A stretch of 41,132 nucleotides of DNA from Chitinophagaceae bacterium (GTDB lineage Bacteria; Bacteroidota; Bacteroidia; Chitinophagales; Chitinophagaceae). The position numbers were made by a program, and so were the translations under genes. The stretch's first letter is position 1; each line of letters starts with the position of its first letter. Shown piece after piece: positions 26,558 to 33,853 of this stretch. The notes under the pieces are model-generated. The model searched no databases. It saw nothing but the letters and a program-made list of their open reading frames with translations, and was not told the DNA's origin. Where the stretch lies: positions 1-41,132 of the forward strand of contig CANFKE010000038.1 in assembly GCA_947447465.1 (NCBI GenBank). Reading direction: 5' to 3'.

Positions 26558-27859
26558 CTATAGCTTCTTTAATTCACTTTCCAGATAAGCAAAATCTGGT
26601 CTGCCGGATACGTCAAAAATCAAACAGGCATCACGAAGTCTTGTCATTTTGCTGATAATTGGACTTTCCTCATTTTCTGAGCATACCGACAAAAGATCAT
26701 CGATCATATAGCCAAATGAACGGACCTCTATCCGTTCCAATGAGTGTGCAGTTTTTGTGTCATGGATATTATAAAATGAGGCTGCGCCAAAATCTCCGAA
26801 AAGGGTGTTAGCCTCATCGTCGATCAACGTATTGTGGGCATACAGGTCGCCGTGTAAAATACCCTTACTATGTAGTTGGGCCGCCACAGAGGCAATTGTA
26901 CCGGTGATCTTCACCACCTGCTCGGCAGAAAGTGTCATACCGTCCTTGAACACATCTCGGGTACAGCTCTCCAGGCTGGGTGGCAGTCCCAGGTTATAAT
27001 AGCTCTTCGGTATCAGTTCCATCACCAGTCCCTGTCTGCCATCAGGATGGCCGCCTATCTGTCCTGTCAGTCGGGCCAGCCCATAATGAGCACCCGCGGC
27101 AATGAAGGCATTCATTTCATCGTCCGGCAATCCGTCACTGGTTACAGCGCCCTTGAATACTTTTACGGCCACCTCTTTAGGCTGCTCACCTGTTTGCCAA
27201 TTCGCTTGATAGATCACTCCCGATGCACCCTCGCCCAATACCTTGCCTATAGCTAGTTGATCCCAGTCTATAGTTGCCGGTGCTGCTATAGGATGCACTA
27301 TGCAGAATGGATTGCCCGAAAATGCCAGCCAAGACAACCCGGGCATCGACAACAGCCACTCTGGTAATTCAGTTAGTTGGTTGGCCGAGATGCGCAGCAG
27401 AGACAGGTTGCGACAATTACTCATTGTTGCGGGAAGGCTGGTCAGCCTATTTCCTGCAAGGGCCAGTTTCTGCATGCGCCAACAATTGCCTATCTCTTTC
27501 GGTAATGCTGCAATACGGTTGTCAGTAAGTATCAGCCACCGCAGATTGGGGTGCATAGCACGAGCCGGAACCGTAACAATAGCATTGGACTTGAAACCTA
27601 CCATTTCCAGTACAGGGCAATCGCCTATGACCTCAGGTAATTCGGTGAACAGATTTTCTGAACAGAACAAGATCCTCAGTTTTTTTAGTCGCCCAAGATC
27701 ATGCGGTAACTTACTGAGCTTGTTACGAGAAAGGTCCAATACTTCTAGTGTAGCTGCAAGTTCAAATATTTCCTCAGGGAACTCAGTAAGCCCCTCAGAG
27801 AGTTTCAAAGAAACCGCTCCCTTCAGTGCTCCGCTCCGTAATTGTGTTAGGGTATTCAT
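26558..27859 (-). CDS. Leucine-rich-repeat protein kinase
   Basis: 433 residues. Residues about 15-185 are seven or so leucine-rich repeats of 22-23 residues (LEVLDLSRNKLSKLP, LRWLILTDNRIAALP, MQKLALAGNRLTSLP, LSLLRISANQLTELP). Residues about 200-433 are a eukaryotic-type protein kinase with Gly loop LGEGASG (208-214), Lys233 in VAVKVFK, catalytic loop HGDLYAHN (336-343, Asp338), DFG (356-358) and the late Arg420. HGD replaces HRD, so it is a non-RD kinase. No signal peptide or membrane helix: cytoplasmic. Start ATG 27859; the frame extends to a TTG at 27907 but a -7-like TATATTCG (27883-27890, minus) lies there. Targets unknown. Confidence 0.9.
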   Translation of the reverse strand: MNTLTQLRSGALKGAVSLKLSEGLTEFPEEIFELAATLEVLDLSRNKLSKLPHDLGRLKKLRILFCSENLFTELPEVIGDCPVLEMVGFKSNAIVTVPARAMHPNLRWLILTDNRIAALPKEIGNCWRMQKLALAGNRLTSLPATMSNCRNLSLLRISANQLTELPEWLLSMPGLSWLAFSGNPFCIVHPIAAPATIDWDQLAIGKVLGEGASGVIYQANWQTGEQPKEVAVKVFKGAVTSDGLPDDEMNAFIAAGAHYGLARLTGQIGGHPDGRQGLVMELIPKSYYNLGLPPSLESCTRDVFKDGMTLSAEQVVKITGTIASVAAQLHSKGILHGDLYAHNTLIDDEANTLFGDFGAASFYNIHDTKTAHSLERIEVRSFGYMIDDLLSVCSENEESPIISKMTRLRDACLIFDVSGRPDFAYLESELKKL

Positions 27860-27980
27860 TGGCCAATAGTCATCTGCTGCGGCGAATATAATAGATATAC
27901 AGGGCAATTGATAACCTTACTTCCGCTTATGAAAAATCACTGGTTCACTTGTCCTCGTTTGTAAAGAGGATCTTTTGGCA

Positions 27981-27997
27981 GGGCGTTGCTAACGCCC
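27981..27997. repeat. Hairpin GGGCGTT-GCT-AACGCCC
   Basis: A perfect 7-bp stem with a 3-base loop in the spacer upstream of the LRR kinase. GC-rich in an AT-rich surrounding and with no T-run on either side, so a REP-like element is more likely than a terminator. Confidence 0.55.
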
Positions 27998-28290
27998 GAT
28001 CCGAAGATTGTAAATTCTTTTCATGGTCGAAGGGGCTCTCCCCGTTATTTTTGGGATCCTTGCACATGTAAGTGTCTCACTAAGAAAAAACATATCCACA
28101 AAAATAACCCCTCCCAAACCCTTGCCCATAGTACATTACAGCCGATTGCGCCTTTACTTTTGTTGATATCTTTATTTCATCAAACCATATTCCCACATTA
28201 ATTTACACCCGCGTTCAAATCTTACCATCCTGAGTTGGCTGATGGGTAGGAAATCACCTACACGCTCTTTGACATACACTAGCAACTTCC

Positions 28291-28435
28291 ACAAAGTGGC
28301 AACAACTGGAAGAAAGTGGCAGAAAGTGGCAGAAAGTAGCAGTTTGTTAAAATGCCCTCAATGCCAAGCCCACAAAGATTCAGAGCATACTTTACCTATG
28401 CAAAACTGCCACTTTTATTAAAAACTGCCACTTTT
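28291..28435. repeat. AAAGTGGCA array, 10-bp phased, with inverted copies
   Basis: Decamers in register from 28291: acAAAGTGGC, a degenerate AACAACTGGA, agAAAGTGGC, agAAAGTGGC and agAAAGTAGC (to 28340). The same word is inverted as TGCCACTTT at 28407-28415 and 28426-28434, 19 bases apart. The direct copies thus lie on one face of the helix and the inverted copies about two turns apart, the layout of a protein-binding array (iterons or operators). Confidence 0.65.
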
Positions 28436-28438
28436 TAG
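28352..28438 (+). CDS. Possible 28-residue ORF inside the repeat region
   Basis: ATG at 28352 to TAG at 28436-28438 encodes MPSMPSPQRFRAYFTYAKLP followed by eight more residues. Its last codons are the two inverted TGCCACTTT copies. No ribosome site or -7 element is convincing. It could be a leader peptide or the remnant of a longer gene, or chance; listed only because it is a clean ATG frame in an otherwise empty region. Confidence 0.15.
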   Translation: MPSMPSPQRFRAYFTYAKLPLLLKTATF

Positions 28439-28463
28439 AAACGTACAAATAATGTTGTTCGTA

Positions 28464-28483
28464 GAGACGCATAATTGCGTCTC
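28464..28483. repeat. REP-like palindrome GAGACGCA-TAAT-TGCGTCTC
   Basis: A perfect 8-bp stem with a 4-base loop. Palindromes of the form GAGACGC...GCGTCTC are, from memory, widely dispersed in several bacterial phyla. No second copy is in the window. Confidence 0.6.
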
Positions 28484-28637
28484 CAAAGCGACTGAGTCCG
28501 ACCACTAGGCAGTAAACAAATACAGGGATTATCTTCCCAACATGTAACCCTATTTCGGAACGAGGCACTGGCCAATTTCTTAAAAATGATACCCTATTCG
28601 CTATTCAGAAAGTTACTTCAATTACCTGCCCACCCCT

Positions 28638-28645
28638 TACTTTTG
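28638..28645 (+). promoter_or_regulatory. -7 element TACTTTTG of the Nudix gene
   Basis: Perfect TAnnTTTG ending 4 bases (CCGG) before ATG 28650; implies a leaderless mRNA. Confidence 0.7.
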
Positions 28646-28649
28646 CCGG

Positions 28650-29072
28650 ATGAAACCACGTTTTAATGTCCGCGTTTATGGTATTCTCATACAAGACGGC
28701 CGCTTACTGGTCAATGAGGAGATCATCAAGACCCGCACAGTTATCAAATTTCCCGGTGGCGGACTCGATTATGGCGAGGGTACAGTAGATTGTGTCATAC
28801 GCGAGTGGAAAGAGGAGCTTGATATGGATATTACCGTATTGGAGCATTTCTACACCACCGATTTTTTTGTAGCCTCTGCATTCGATGATTCGCAGGTCAT
28901 CAGCATATATTACCTCATTGCGGGTAAGGTCCCGCAGGTCATTACCAATCATGTGCCGAATGAACGCACTTACTGGATCGATCTTCAGGAGGTTTCAGCC
29001 GATACATTTACACTGATCATCGACAAGCGGGTAGGAGATATGCTGAAAAATCGCTTTGCACGATCCGCATAA
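28650..29072 (+). CDS. Nudix hydrolase
   Basis: 140 residues. The Nudix box is GGGLDYGEGTVDCVIREWKE followed by ELDM: the pattern GX5EX7REUXEEXGU is met except that Asp stands where the second Gly is usual (EELDM). The metal-binding Glu residues (REWKEE) are intact, so hydrolysis of a nucleoside-diphosphate-linked substrate is expected. It lacks the extra motifs that identify MutT, ADP-ribose or diadenosine-polyphosphate enzymes, so the substrate is open. Cytoplasmic, single gene. ATG fixed by the promoter 4 bases upstream. Confidence 0.88.
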   Translation: MKPRFNVRVYGILIQDGRLLVNEEIIKTRTVIKFPGGGLDYGEGTVDCVIREWKEELDMDITVLEHFYTTDFFVASAFDDSQVISIYYLIAGKVPQVITNHVPNERTYWIDLQEVSADTFTLIIDKRVGDMLKNRFARSA

Positions 29073-29171
29073 TTGTTGTATCCAACAAATGCGATCTCAA
29101 CTGACTTTCACTTAAATATTTGTATTAACAATATTAATACGGATATTTAGCTATTAACTTACTAATCCTAG

Positions 29172-29179
29172 TACCTTTG
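29172..29179 (+). promoter_or_regulatory. -7 element TACCTTTG of the ABC exporter gene
   Basis: Perfect TAnnTTTG ending 6 bases (CCGCCT) before ATG 29186. It shows that the upstream TTG at 29177, which lies inside the element, is not the start. Confidence 0.7.
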
Positions 29180-29185
29180 CCGCCT

Positions 29186-30976
29186 ATGAAGTTACTCATG
29201 TCTTATCTGTCCCGTTACAAGGGAATGATAATAGTCGCCATATTACTTGCCGCCATCAACCAGAGTTTTTCCCTAATGGATCCTATGATCGCCGGAAAAC
29301 TATTGGACAGATACGTCAGCCATCCCCTCACTGTTGACAAAGAAGGTCATATCTCCCGCGATCTGGGTACTTATATGAGTGGTGCTTTACTGCTCATTGC
29401 TGCTCTTATAGGCGTTGCTATGGTATCGCGCATTGCCAAAAATTTTCAGGATTATGTGGTCAATGTGGTAATTCAGAAATTCGGAGCACAATTATATACC
29501 GATGGTCTGCGTCACGCTTTACGTTTGCCTTATCAGGAATTTGAAGACCAGAGCAGCGGAAAGACATTGTCTGTTTTGCAGAAAGTTCGTGTCGATTGTG
29601 AGAAATTCATCACCTCATTCTTTGGTGTATTGCTACCTACCATCATTGGTCTGGTATTCGTAATAGTCTATGCATTTGCGCTGAGTCCCTTATTGCCGGT
29701 GGTCTATGTAGGCGGTGCAGTGATACTGGGTATGCTTACCTCAGCTCTAAGTAAAAAGATAAAGACCGTTCAAAAGACCATTGTAAAGGAAACTAATGCA
29801 TTGGCCGGATCGACCACAGAATCATTACGCAATATAGAATTGGTGAAGAGTCTGGGGCTTACACACCAGGAGATACGCAGGCTTAACAGCACTACCATTA
29901 AGATATTGAAGCTGGAGTTAAAGAAGGTACGCAGTATCCGCACTATCTCGTTCATTCAAGGCACGTTCGTCAACCTGCTTCGTCAGGCTATTGTTATGAG
30001 TTTGTTGTTCTTCATTTACAAGGGCACAATATCTCCCGGTCAGTACCTCACGCTTATCTTCTATTCCTTCTTTATATTCGGACCAATGCAGGAAATAGGT
30101 AGTGTTATCATGACCTACCGCGAAGCAGAAGCATCATTGAATAATATACAAGAGCTCTTCAAAAAGCCGATGGAATATACACCGGAAACACCGGAGGCTA
30201 TCAACGCTATTGAAGAGGTAAAATTCGAAGATGTTACTTTCAAACACAATAGTTCCAGCCGTGCGGCACTCGATGGTATCTCTTTCGATGTAAAGCTGGG
30301 GGAGACAATAGCATTTGTTGGACCGTCAGGTAGTGGTAAGACAACGCTGGTAAAGCTGTTGGTCGGATTATATCACCCAAATAGCGGGCACATTTTCTAC
30401 AACGGTCACAACGATAAGAATATCGATTACGAAGAACTACGCCATCAGATGGGTTTGGTTACTCAGGATCCGCAATTGTTCTCAGGTACCATCAAGGAAA
30501 ACCTGTTGTTCGTTAATCCTTCCGCGAGTGCCGATGATATCAACGAGGCCCTGCAAAACGCCTCTTGTCAGAATCTGCTTTCTCGTGCCGAAAATGGTTT
30601 GGACACATTGATAGGTGAGGGTGGATTGAAGCTGTCAGGTGGAGAACGTCAGCGTATCTCTATTGCCCGCTCATTGTTACGCAAACCACGTCTTATGATA
30701 TTTGACGAGGCCACTTCTGCGCTCGACTCATTAACGGAAGACGAGATCTCACAGACCATAAAAGGGATCACTGCTCAGCGTCAGCACATTACCATCATGA
30801 TCGCGCACAGGTTATCTACCATCATGCATGCCGATCGCATCTATGTATTGGAAAAAGGCAATGTTATAGAAACAGGTAACCACGAGTCATTGGTAGCAGA
30901 GAAAGGATTGTATTATGCCATGTGGCGTCAGCAGATAGGAGAAAGGAAGGAAATGCCAACAATGGCCAAGGCTTAG
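29186..30976 (+). CDS. ABC exporter half-transporter (membrane domain plus ATPase)
   Basis: 596 residues. A six-helix exporter membrane domain (about 1-320; LLAAINQSFSLMDPMIAGKL, then VSRIAKNFQDYVV) is fused to an ABC ATPase with Walker A GPSGSGKT, Q-loop TQDPQLFSGTIKENL, signature LSGGERQRISIA, Walker B LMIFDEATSALD and H-loop IAHRLST. This is the MsbA/multidrug-type layout; it works as a dimer in the inner membrane and moves an unknown substrate outward. Its stop overlaps the stop of the convergent response regulator by four bases (TTAG), so no terminator fits between them. Start chosen from the promoter at 29172-29179. Confidence 0.92.
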   Translation: MKLLMSYLSRYKGMIIVAILLAAINQSFSLMDPMIAGKLLDRYVSHPLTVDKEGHISRDLGTYMSGALLLIAALIGVAMVSRIAKNFQDYVVNVVIQKFGAQLYTDGLRHALRLPYQEFEDQSSGKTLSVLQKVRVDCEKFITSFFGVLLPTIIGLVFVIVYAFALSPLLPVVYVGGAVILGMLTSALSKKIKTVQKTIVKETNALAGSTTESLRNIELVKSLGLTHQEIRRLNSTTIKILKLELKKVRSIRTISFIQGTFVNLLRQAIVMSLLFFIYKGTISPGQYLTLIFYSFFIFGPMQEIGSVIMTYREAEASLNNIQELFKKPMEYTPETPEAINAIEEVKFEDVTFKHNSSSRAALDGISFDVKLGETIAFVGPSGSGKTTLVKLLVGLYHPNSGHIFYNGHNDKNIDYEELRHQMGLVTQDPQLFSGTIKENLLFVNPSASADDINEALQNASCQNLLSRAENGLDTLIGEGGLKLSGGERQRISIARSLLRKPRLMIFDEATSALDSLTEDEISQTIKGITAQRQHITIMIAHRLSTIMHADRIYVLEKGNVIETGNHESLVAEKGLYYAMWRQQIGERKEMPTMAKA

Positions 30977-31368
30977 TTCTTGTGTAATTCGTCAACGGCA
31001 GAAATGAGTTCTTTAAGGTCCACAGGCTTATTAAAATAGCCCTCCACCTTACTGGTATCTATATGCTTCACCATCACATTTGTGCGGTATTCGTCCTCAT
31101 CAAGCCCTGTCACCAATATGATCTTGAATTGATGTCCGGGATTGGATGATGTTTTAGTGAAATTCTGCATAAAATTGAATCCGTCATGCATAGGCATCAA
31201 CAGGTCTAGTAATACAACAGATATATCCGGATGGGTATCCAGCAGTCGGGTGGCATCATTACCGTTCGTAGCCTCCATTATCACATACCCATGCTTCTCA
31301 AAATATACCTTGTAAACCTGTCGGGTAAACTTATCATCATCTACCAGCAGTAACGTGTTTTTATGCAT
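30973..31368 (-). CDS. Single-domain response regulator
   Basis: 131 residues, a receiver domain only. Acidic pocket Asp10-Asp11-Asp12, phosphoacceptor Asp55 in VVLLDLLMP, Thr87 in LVTG and Lys114 in YFNKPVD are all present, so it should be phosphorylated normally. With no output domain it probably acts by protein contact, like CheY or a phosphorelay intermediate. No histidine kinase gene is nearby, so the partner is unknown. ATG 31368; no TAnnTTTG found directly upstream. Convergent with the ABC exporter. Confidence 0.93.
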   Translation of the reverse strand: MHKNTLLLVDDDKFTRQVYKVYFEKHGYVIMEATNGNDATRLLDTHPDISVVLLDLLMPMHDGFNFMQNFTKTSSNPGHQFKIILVTGLDEDEYRTNVMVKHIDTSKVEGYFNKPVDLKELISAVDELHKN

Positions 31369-31553
31369 TATGTATTTGGTGTGTGTGATTTTTATTGAAG
31401 ATCAATTATTTATGTAGTAATAAAATCAAAGTTAATACTTGCGTACTAATTATTCAAATGAATGACTCTATATGGGTTGTTACAATTTGTATAATACTAC
31501 ATGTTTGGTTGTAGTATAGACCTGTTTTTCATCATAGTTTGTTATATTTACTT

Positions 31554-32372
31554 ATGCTTAAAGGAAAGGTTGCGTTCATTACAGGTGCCAGCAGAGGCAT
31601 AGGAGAGGCTATCGCATTGAGGCTGGCAAAGGAAGGTGTAGCTATAGCCATTGTGGCCAAATCAGTTAACGAAGATCCTCGTTTGGGTGGTACTATACAT
31701 AGTGTGGCCAAGCGCATAAATGAAGAGGGTGGAAGAGCATTGGCCATTCAGTGCGACATCCGTGATGAAGAACAGATCATTGCCGCTGTACAGCAGTGTG
31801 TGACGGTATTAGGCGGTATAGATATATTGGTCAATAACGCATCTGCAATAATGCTTACTAATACAGAGACGACCGAGGCCAAACGCTTTGATCTGGTTCA
31901 CGATATCAATGTACGGGGCACTTTCTTCGTTACTAAGCATTGCATACCATTCCTCAAAAAATCAGATAATCCGCACATACTTACTCTTTCTCCGCCAATA
32001 GATATGGATCCTAAATGGATATCTCCTTATGTAGCCTACACACTAAGTAAGTATAACATGAGCATGATGACATTGGGCTGGGCGGGTGAGTTCAGGAAAG
32101 CAGGTATCGCTGCCAATTCATTATGGCCGGTAACTACCATTGCCACTGCCGCTGTTAAGAATCTGCTGGGAGGTGAGGCATTGATGAATATGAGTCGTAA
32201 ACCCGAGATACTGGCAGATTGTGCCGCATTGATCCTGGCATTACCATCAAAAGATTGCACTGGCAATCTGTTCTTGGATGAGCAGGTATTGGCCATGGCA
32301 GGCATTACCAACTTCGATAATTACGCTGTTACCCCCGGAGGTCCCTTACAGAAAGATCTGTATGTAAGTTAA
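31554..32372 (+). CDS. Short-chain dehydrogenase, HSDL2-like
   Basis: 272 residues. The cofactor motif is TGASRGIG near residue 10, NNAS follows, and the catalytic YTLSK is preceded by TLSPP. AANSLWPVTTIATAAVKNLL and GEFRKAGIAANSLWP match the HSDL2 (hydroxysteroid dehydrogenase-like 2) branch, thought to act on lipid or acyl substrates; the real substrate is unknown. It lacks the SCP2 domain found on animal HSDL2. Start ATG 31554 (MLKGKVAFITG); the TTG at 31539 is part of a -7-like word TAGTTTG, and TATATTTA (31543-31550) ends 3 bases before the ATG. Cytoplasmic, monocistronic. Confidence 0.88.
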   Translation: MLKGKVAFITGASRGIGEAIALRLAKEGVAIAIVAKSVNEDPRLGGTIHSVAKRINEEGGRALAIQCDIRDEEQIIAAVQQCVTVLGGIDILVNNASAIMLTNTETTEAKRFDLVHDINVRGTFFVTKHCIPFLKKSDNPHILTLSPPIDMDPKWISPYVAYTLSKYNMSMMTLGWAGEFRKAGIAANSLWPVTTIATAAVKNLLGGEALMNMSRKPEILADCAALILALPSKDCTGNLFLDEQVLAMAGITNFDNYAVTPGGPLQKDLYVS

Positions 32373-32427
32373 GGGTAAGTTCCATACCTGGAAGGGTATA
32401 GCTAATGAATGGAGTAATTAATGCATT

Positions 32428-33072
32428 TTACCCATTTTTAGCCCTTGGCTTAGCTACTTCTTTCACATCTACTATCCCTTGAAAAAGATAGATCTTGCCG
32501 TTGGACATATTCATACAGCGAGTACGGGTACGTATCTTTTCCAGTTTCTGGTATATGATGCCATCCTCCGTCTGGAAGTAGTGGTTGATAGGTATATCAT
32601 CTACTAGTTTGTGGCCATCTTTGCGCTCGTCATATCGGTATAGGGCTTTGAATAGCCTGGGGTCGGTACAAGTACTTGCAGCCGGGTCATGAACATAGGC
32701 CAGTAGCGCTTTTTCTACATCATGCGGAAAAAATTTCTTGCCAATGAACGGGATAAGAATATGTCTGAACTGTGTCTTCCATTCCTTGCCGTGCGGGCTA
32801 ACTGAGTGGCCAAAGTGCACAAAGGTGAACATGTGCGCCAGTTCATGAAGGAGGGTTATGAGGAAACTGTAAGGGTTAAGCGTGGCATTGATACTTATAC
32901 GGTGATACGGGTCTGCAGTGGTAGGATTGCGATAATCCCCCAAGACGCTTTTTCTGTCATGGGTCAGCGTAAGATGAATGGTATGAGATTTAAAAAAAGG
33001 CGCTACCTCTTCAAATGCCCCGGCAGGTAAGAACTGATCGAGGAAGGTTAACGACGTTTCTTTCTTTTTCAT
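32428..33072 (-). CDS. SprT-like zinc metalloprotease-type protein
   Basis: 214 residues. HELAH (in SFLITLLHELAHMFTFVHFG) gives the zinc site, and PHGKEWKTQFRHIL is the second conserved SprT block. SprT proteins resemble the protease core of eukaryotic Spartan, but bacterial members are largely uncharacterised. The C-terminal part (YRYDERKDGHKLVDDIPIN) has none of the zinc-ribbon Cys of many SprT proteins; Cys at CTDP and RCMN do not form a clear ribbon. It follows the four-helix protein gene by two bases, so it is the third gene of a minus-strand operon beginning with atpZ. Confidence 0.85.
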   Translation of the reverse strand: MKKKETSLTFLDQFLPAGAFEEVAPFFKSHTIHLTLTHDRKSVLGDYRNPTTADPYHRISINATLNPYSFLITLLHELAHMFTFVHFGHSVSPHGKEWKTQFRHILIPFIGKKFFPHDVEKALLAYVHDPAASTCTDPRLFKALYRYDERKDGHKLVDDIPINHYFQTEDGIIYQKLEKIRTRTRCMNMSNGKIYLFQGIVDVKEVAKPRAKNG

Positions 33073-33074
33073 AA

Positions 33075-33452
33075 TTATTTTATTGTCCGTGCCATCTTCG
33101 AGAGCAACACCGTTTCTGTTGCTGAATAGACAAGATAAATGGCCATCAAAATAAATATACTTGGTTTATGAATTGTGCTTCTATTCAATGCCACGTAGAC
33201 CAATACGGCAACCATGCACACCATAAGTTTAAGGAACGAAGCGCCTGATACGCCGCGTACAAATGCCCCACCGCTTTTGCCGGTCTGCTTTTGTACTATG
33301 AAGAATGCACTGAGTGATAGGGTCATCATAATGGCATTTCCGGCTTCCAGCACTGCAAACCTGAAAGTAGGTATCTGCATTTGAAGCACATAAAAGACAA
33401 TGCTTAATATTATAAATATAGAAACGATGTAAATGGTAAATACTTTCTTCAT
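33075..33452 (-). CDS. Four-helix membrane protein, ATP synthase I-like position
   Basis: 125 residues from ATG 33452 (MKKVFTIYIVSIFI); the longer frame up to 33539 lies inside the next gene and begins without ATG. Four hydrophobic segments fill most of the chain (TIYIVSIFIILSIVFYVL, AIMMTLSLSAFFIV, LKLMVCMVAVLVYVAL, IFILMAIYLVYSATETVLL). No motif is recognised. It overlaps atpZ by ATGA, and in Bacteroidota an unnamed membrane protein commonly sits between atpZ and atpB, so a role in F-ATP synthase assembly is plausible from context only. Confidence 0.65.
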   Translation of the reverse strand: MKKVFTIYIVSIFIILSIVFYVLQMQIPTFRFAVLEAGNAIMMTLSLSAFFIVQKQTGKSGGAFVRGVSGASFLKLMVCMVAVLVYVALNRSTIHKPSIFILMAIYLVYSATETVLLSKMARTIK

Positions 33453-33649
33453 TTTTTGTTGAATTCTTTGATAATCTGCCACAATGATACGACCAATGCA
33501 ATTAATGGAAATAAAATTGTGAATAACGGTACTCGCCATCCGATCTTATGATCAAGTAGATACCCCAGCCACACCCCACCACCCAGCATTACCATCCACT
33601 GTGTGGCCAGCCCGGCATACTTCATCATATTGCTCCTGTCTTGTGCCAT
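33449..33649 (-). CDS. AtpZ/AtpI family membrane protein
   Basis: 66 residues with two helices (MMKYAGLATQWMVMLGGGVW, then FTILFPLIALVVSLWQII), separated by the GYLLDHKIGW turn, as in AtpZ/AtpI. These small proteins help assemble the F1Fo ATP synthase or carry Mg/Ca. Normally they precede atpB; here they are followed by the four-helix protein and a SprT gene, and no ATP synthase subunit is in the window. A near-consensus -7 element TAATTTCG lies 13 bases before ATG 33649. Divergent from the SprE-like gene. Confidence 0.8.
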   Translation of the reverse strand: MAQDRSNMMKYAGLATQWMVMLGGGVWLGYLLDHKIGWRVPLFTILFPLIALVVSLWQIIKEFNKK

Positions 33650-33853
33650 TTTCTTACTATGCCGAAATTATGGCAAACGAAGTGTAATTCGGAAAGTAAT
33701 TTGTTAATTTATACTTATGCTTAATTCCCTTAACCCGATTTTTTGACTATTTTTGAGAGCATTGCAGTAAAAACCATCTATATGAGTTGCTGATGTAATT
33801 TTTCCGCTTTATTTGCGTTAAGATAGATTCAGGACAAACAGAAAAATAACATT

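Larger units (their letters stand above)
27860..28649. other. Repeat-rich spacer of about 790 bases without a convincing gene
   Basis: Contents in order: the LRR-kinase promoter region; hairpin GGGCGTT-GCT-AACGCCC (27981-27997); GGGG-CTCT-CCCC (28032-28043); a 10-bp inverted repeat GTTATTTTTG / CAAAAATAAC (28044-28053, 28099-28108); the AAAGTGGCA array (28291-28435); palindrome at 28464-28483; and the Nudix promoter (28638-28645). A 71-codon open frame (27986-28201, non-ATG start) has no protein-like character. Confidence 0.6.

Noticed and set aside
27986..28201. 71-codon open frame in the repeat-rich spacer
   Set aside because: Non-ATG start, no promoter, and it runs across several inverted repeats; the composition (Cys, His, Pro) is not protein-like.
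28205..28250. tRNA-like GTTCAAATC T-loop
   Set aside because: No T-stem, no anticodon arm and no acceptor stem can be formed around it.
28291..28435. Possible CRISPR array
   Set aside because: Repeat unit is only 9-10 bases, copies are adjacent without unique spacers, and no cas gene is present.
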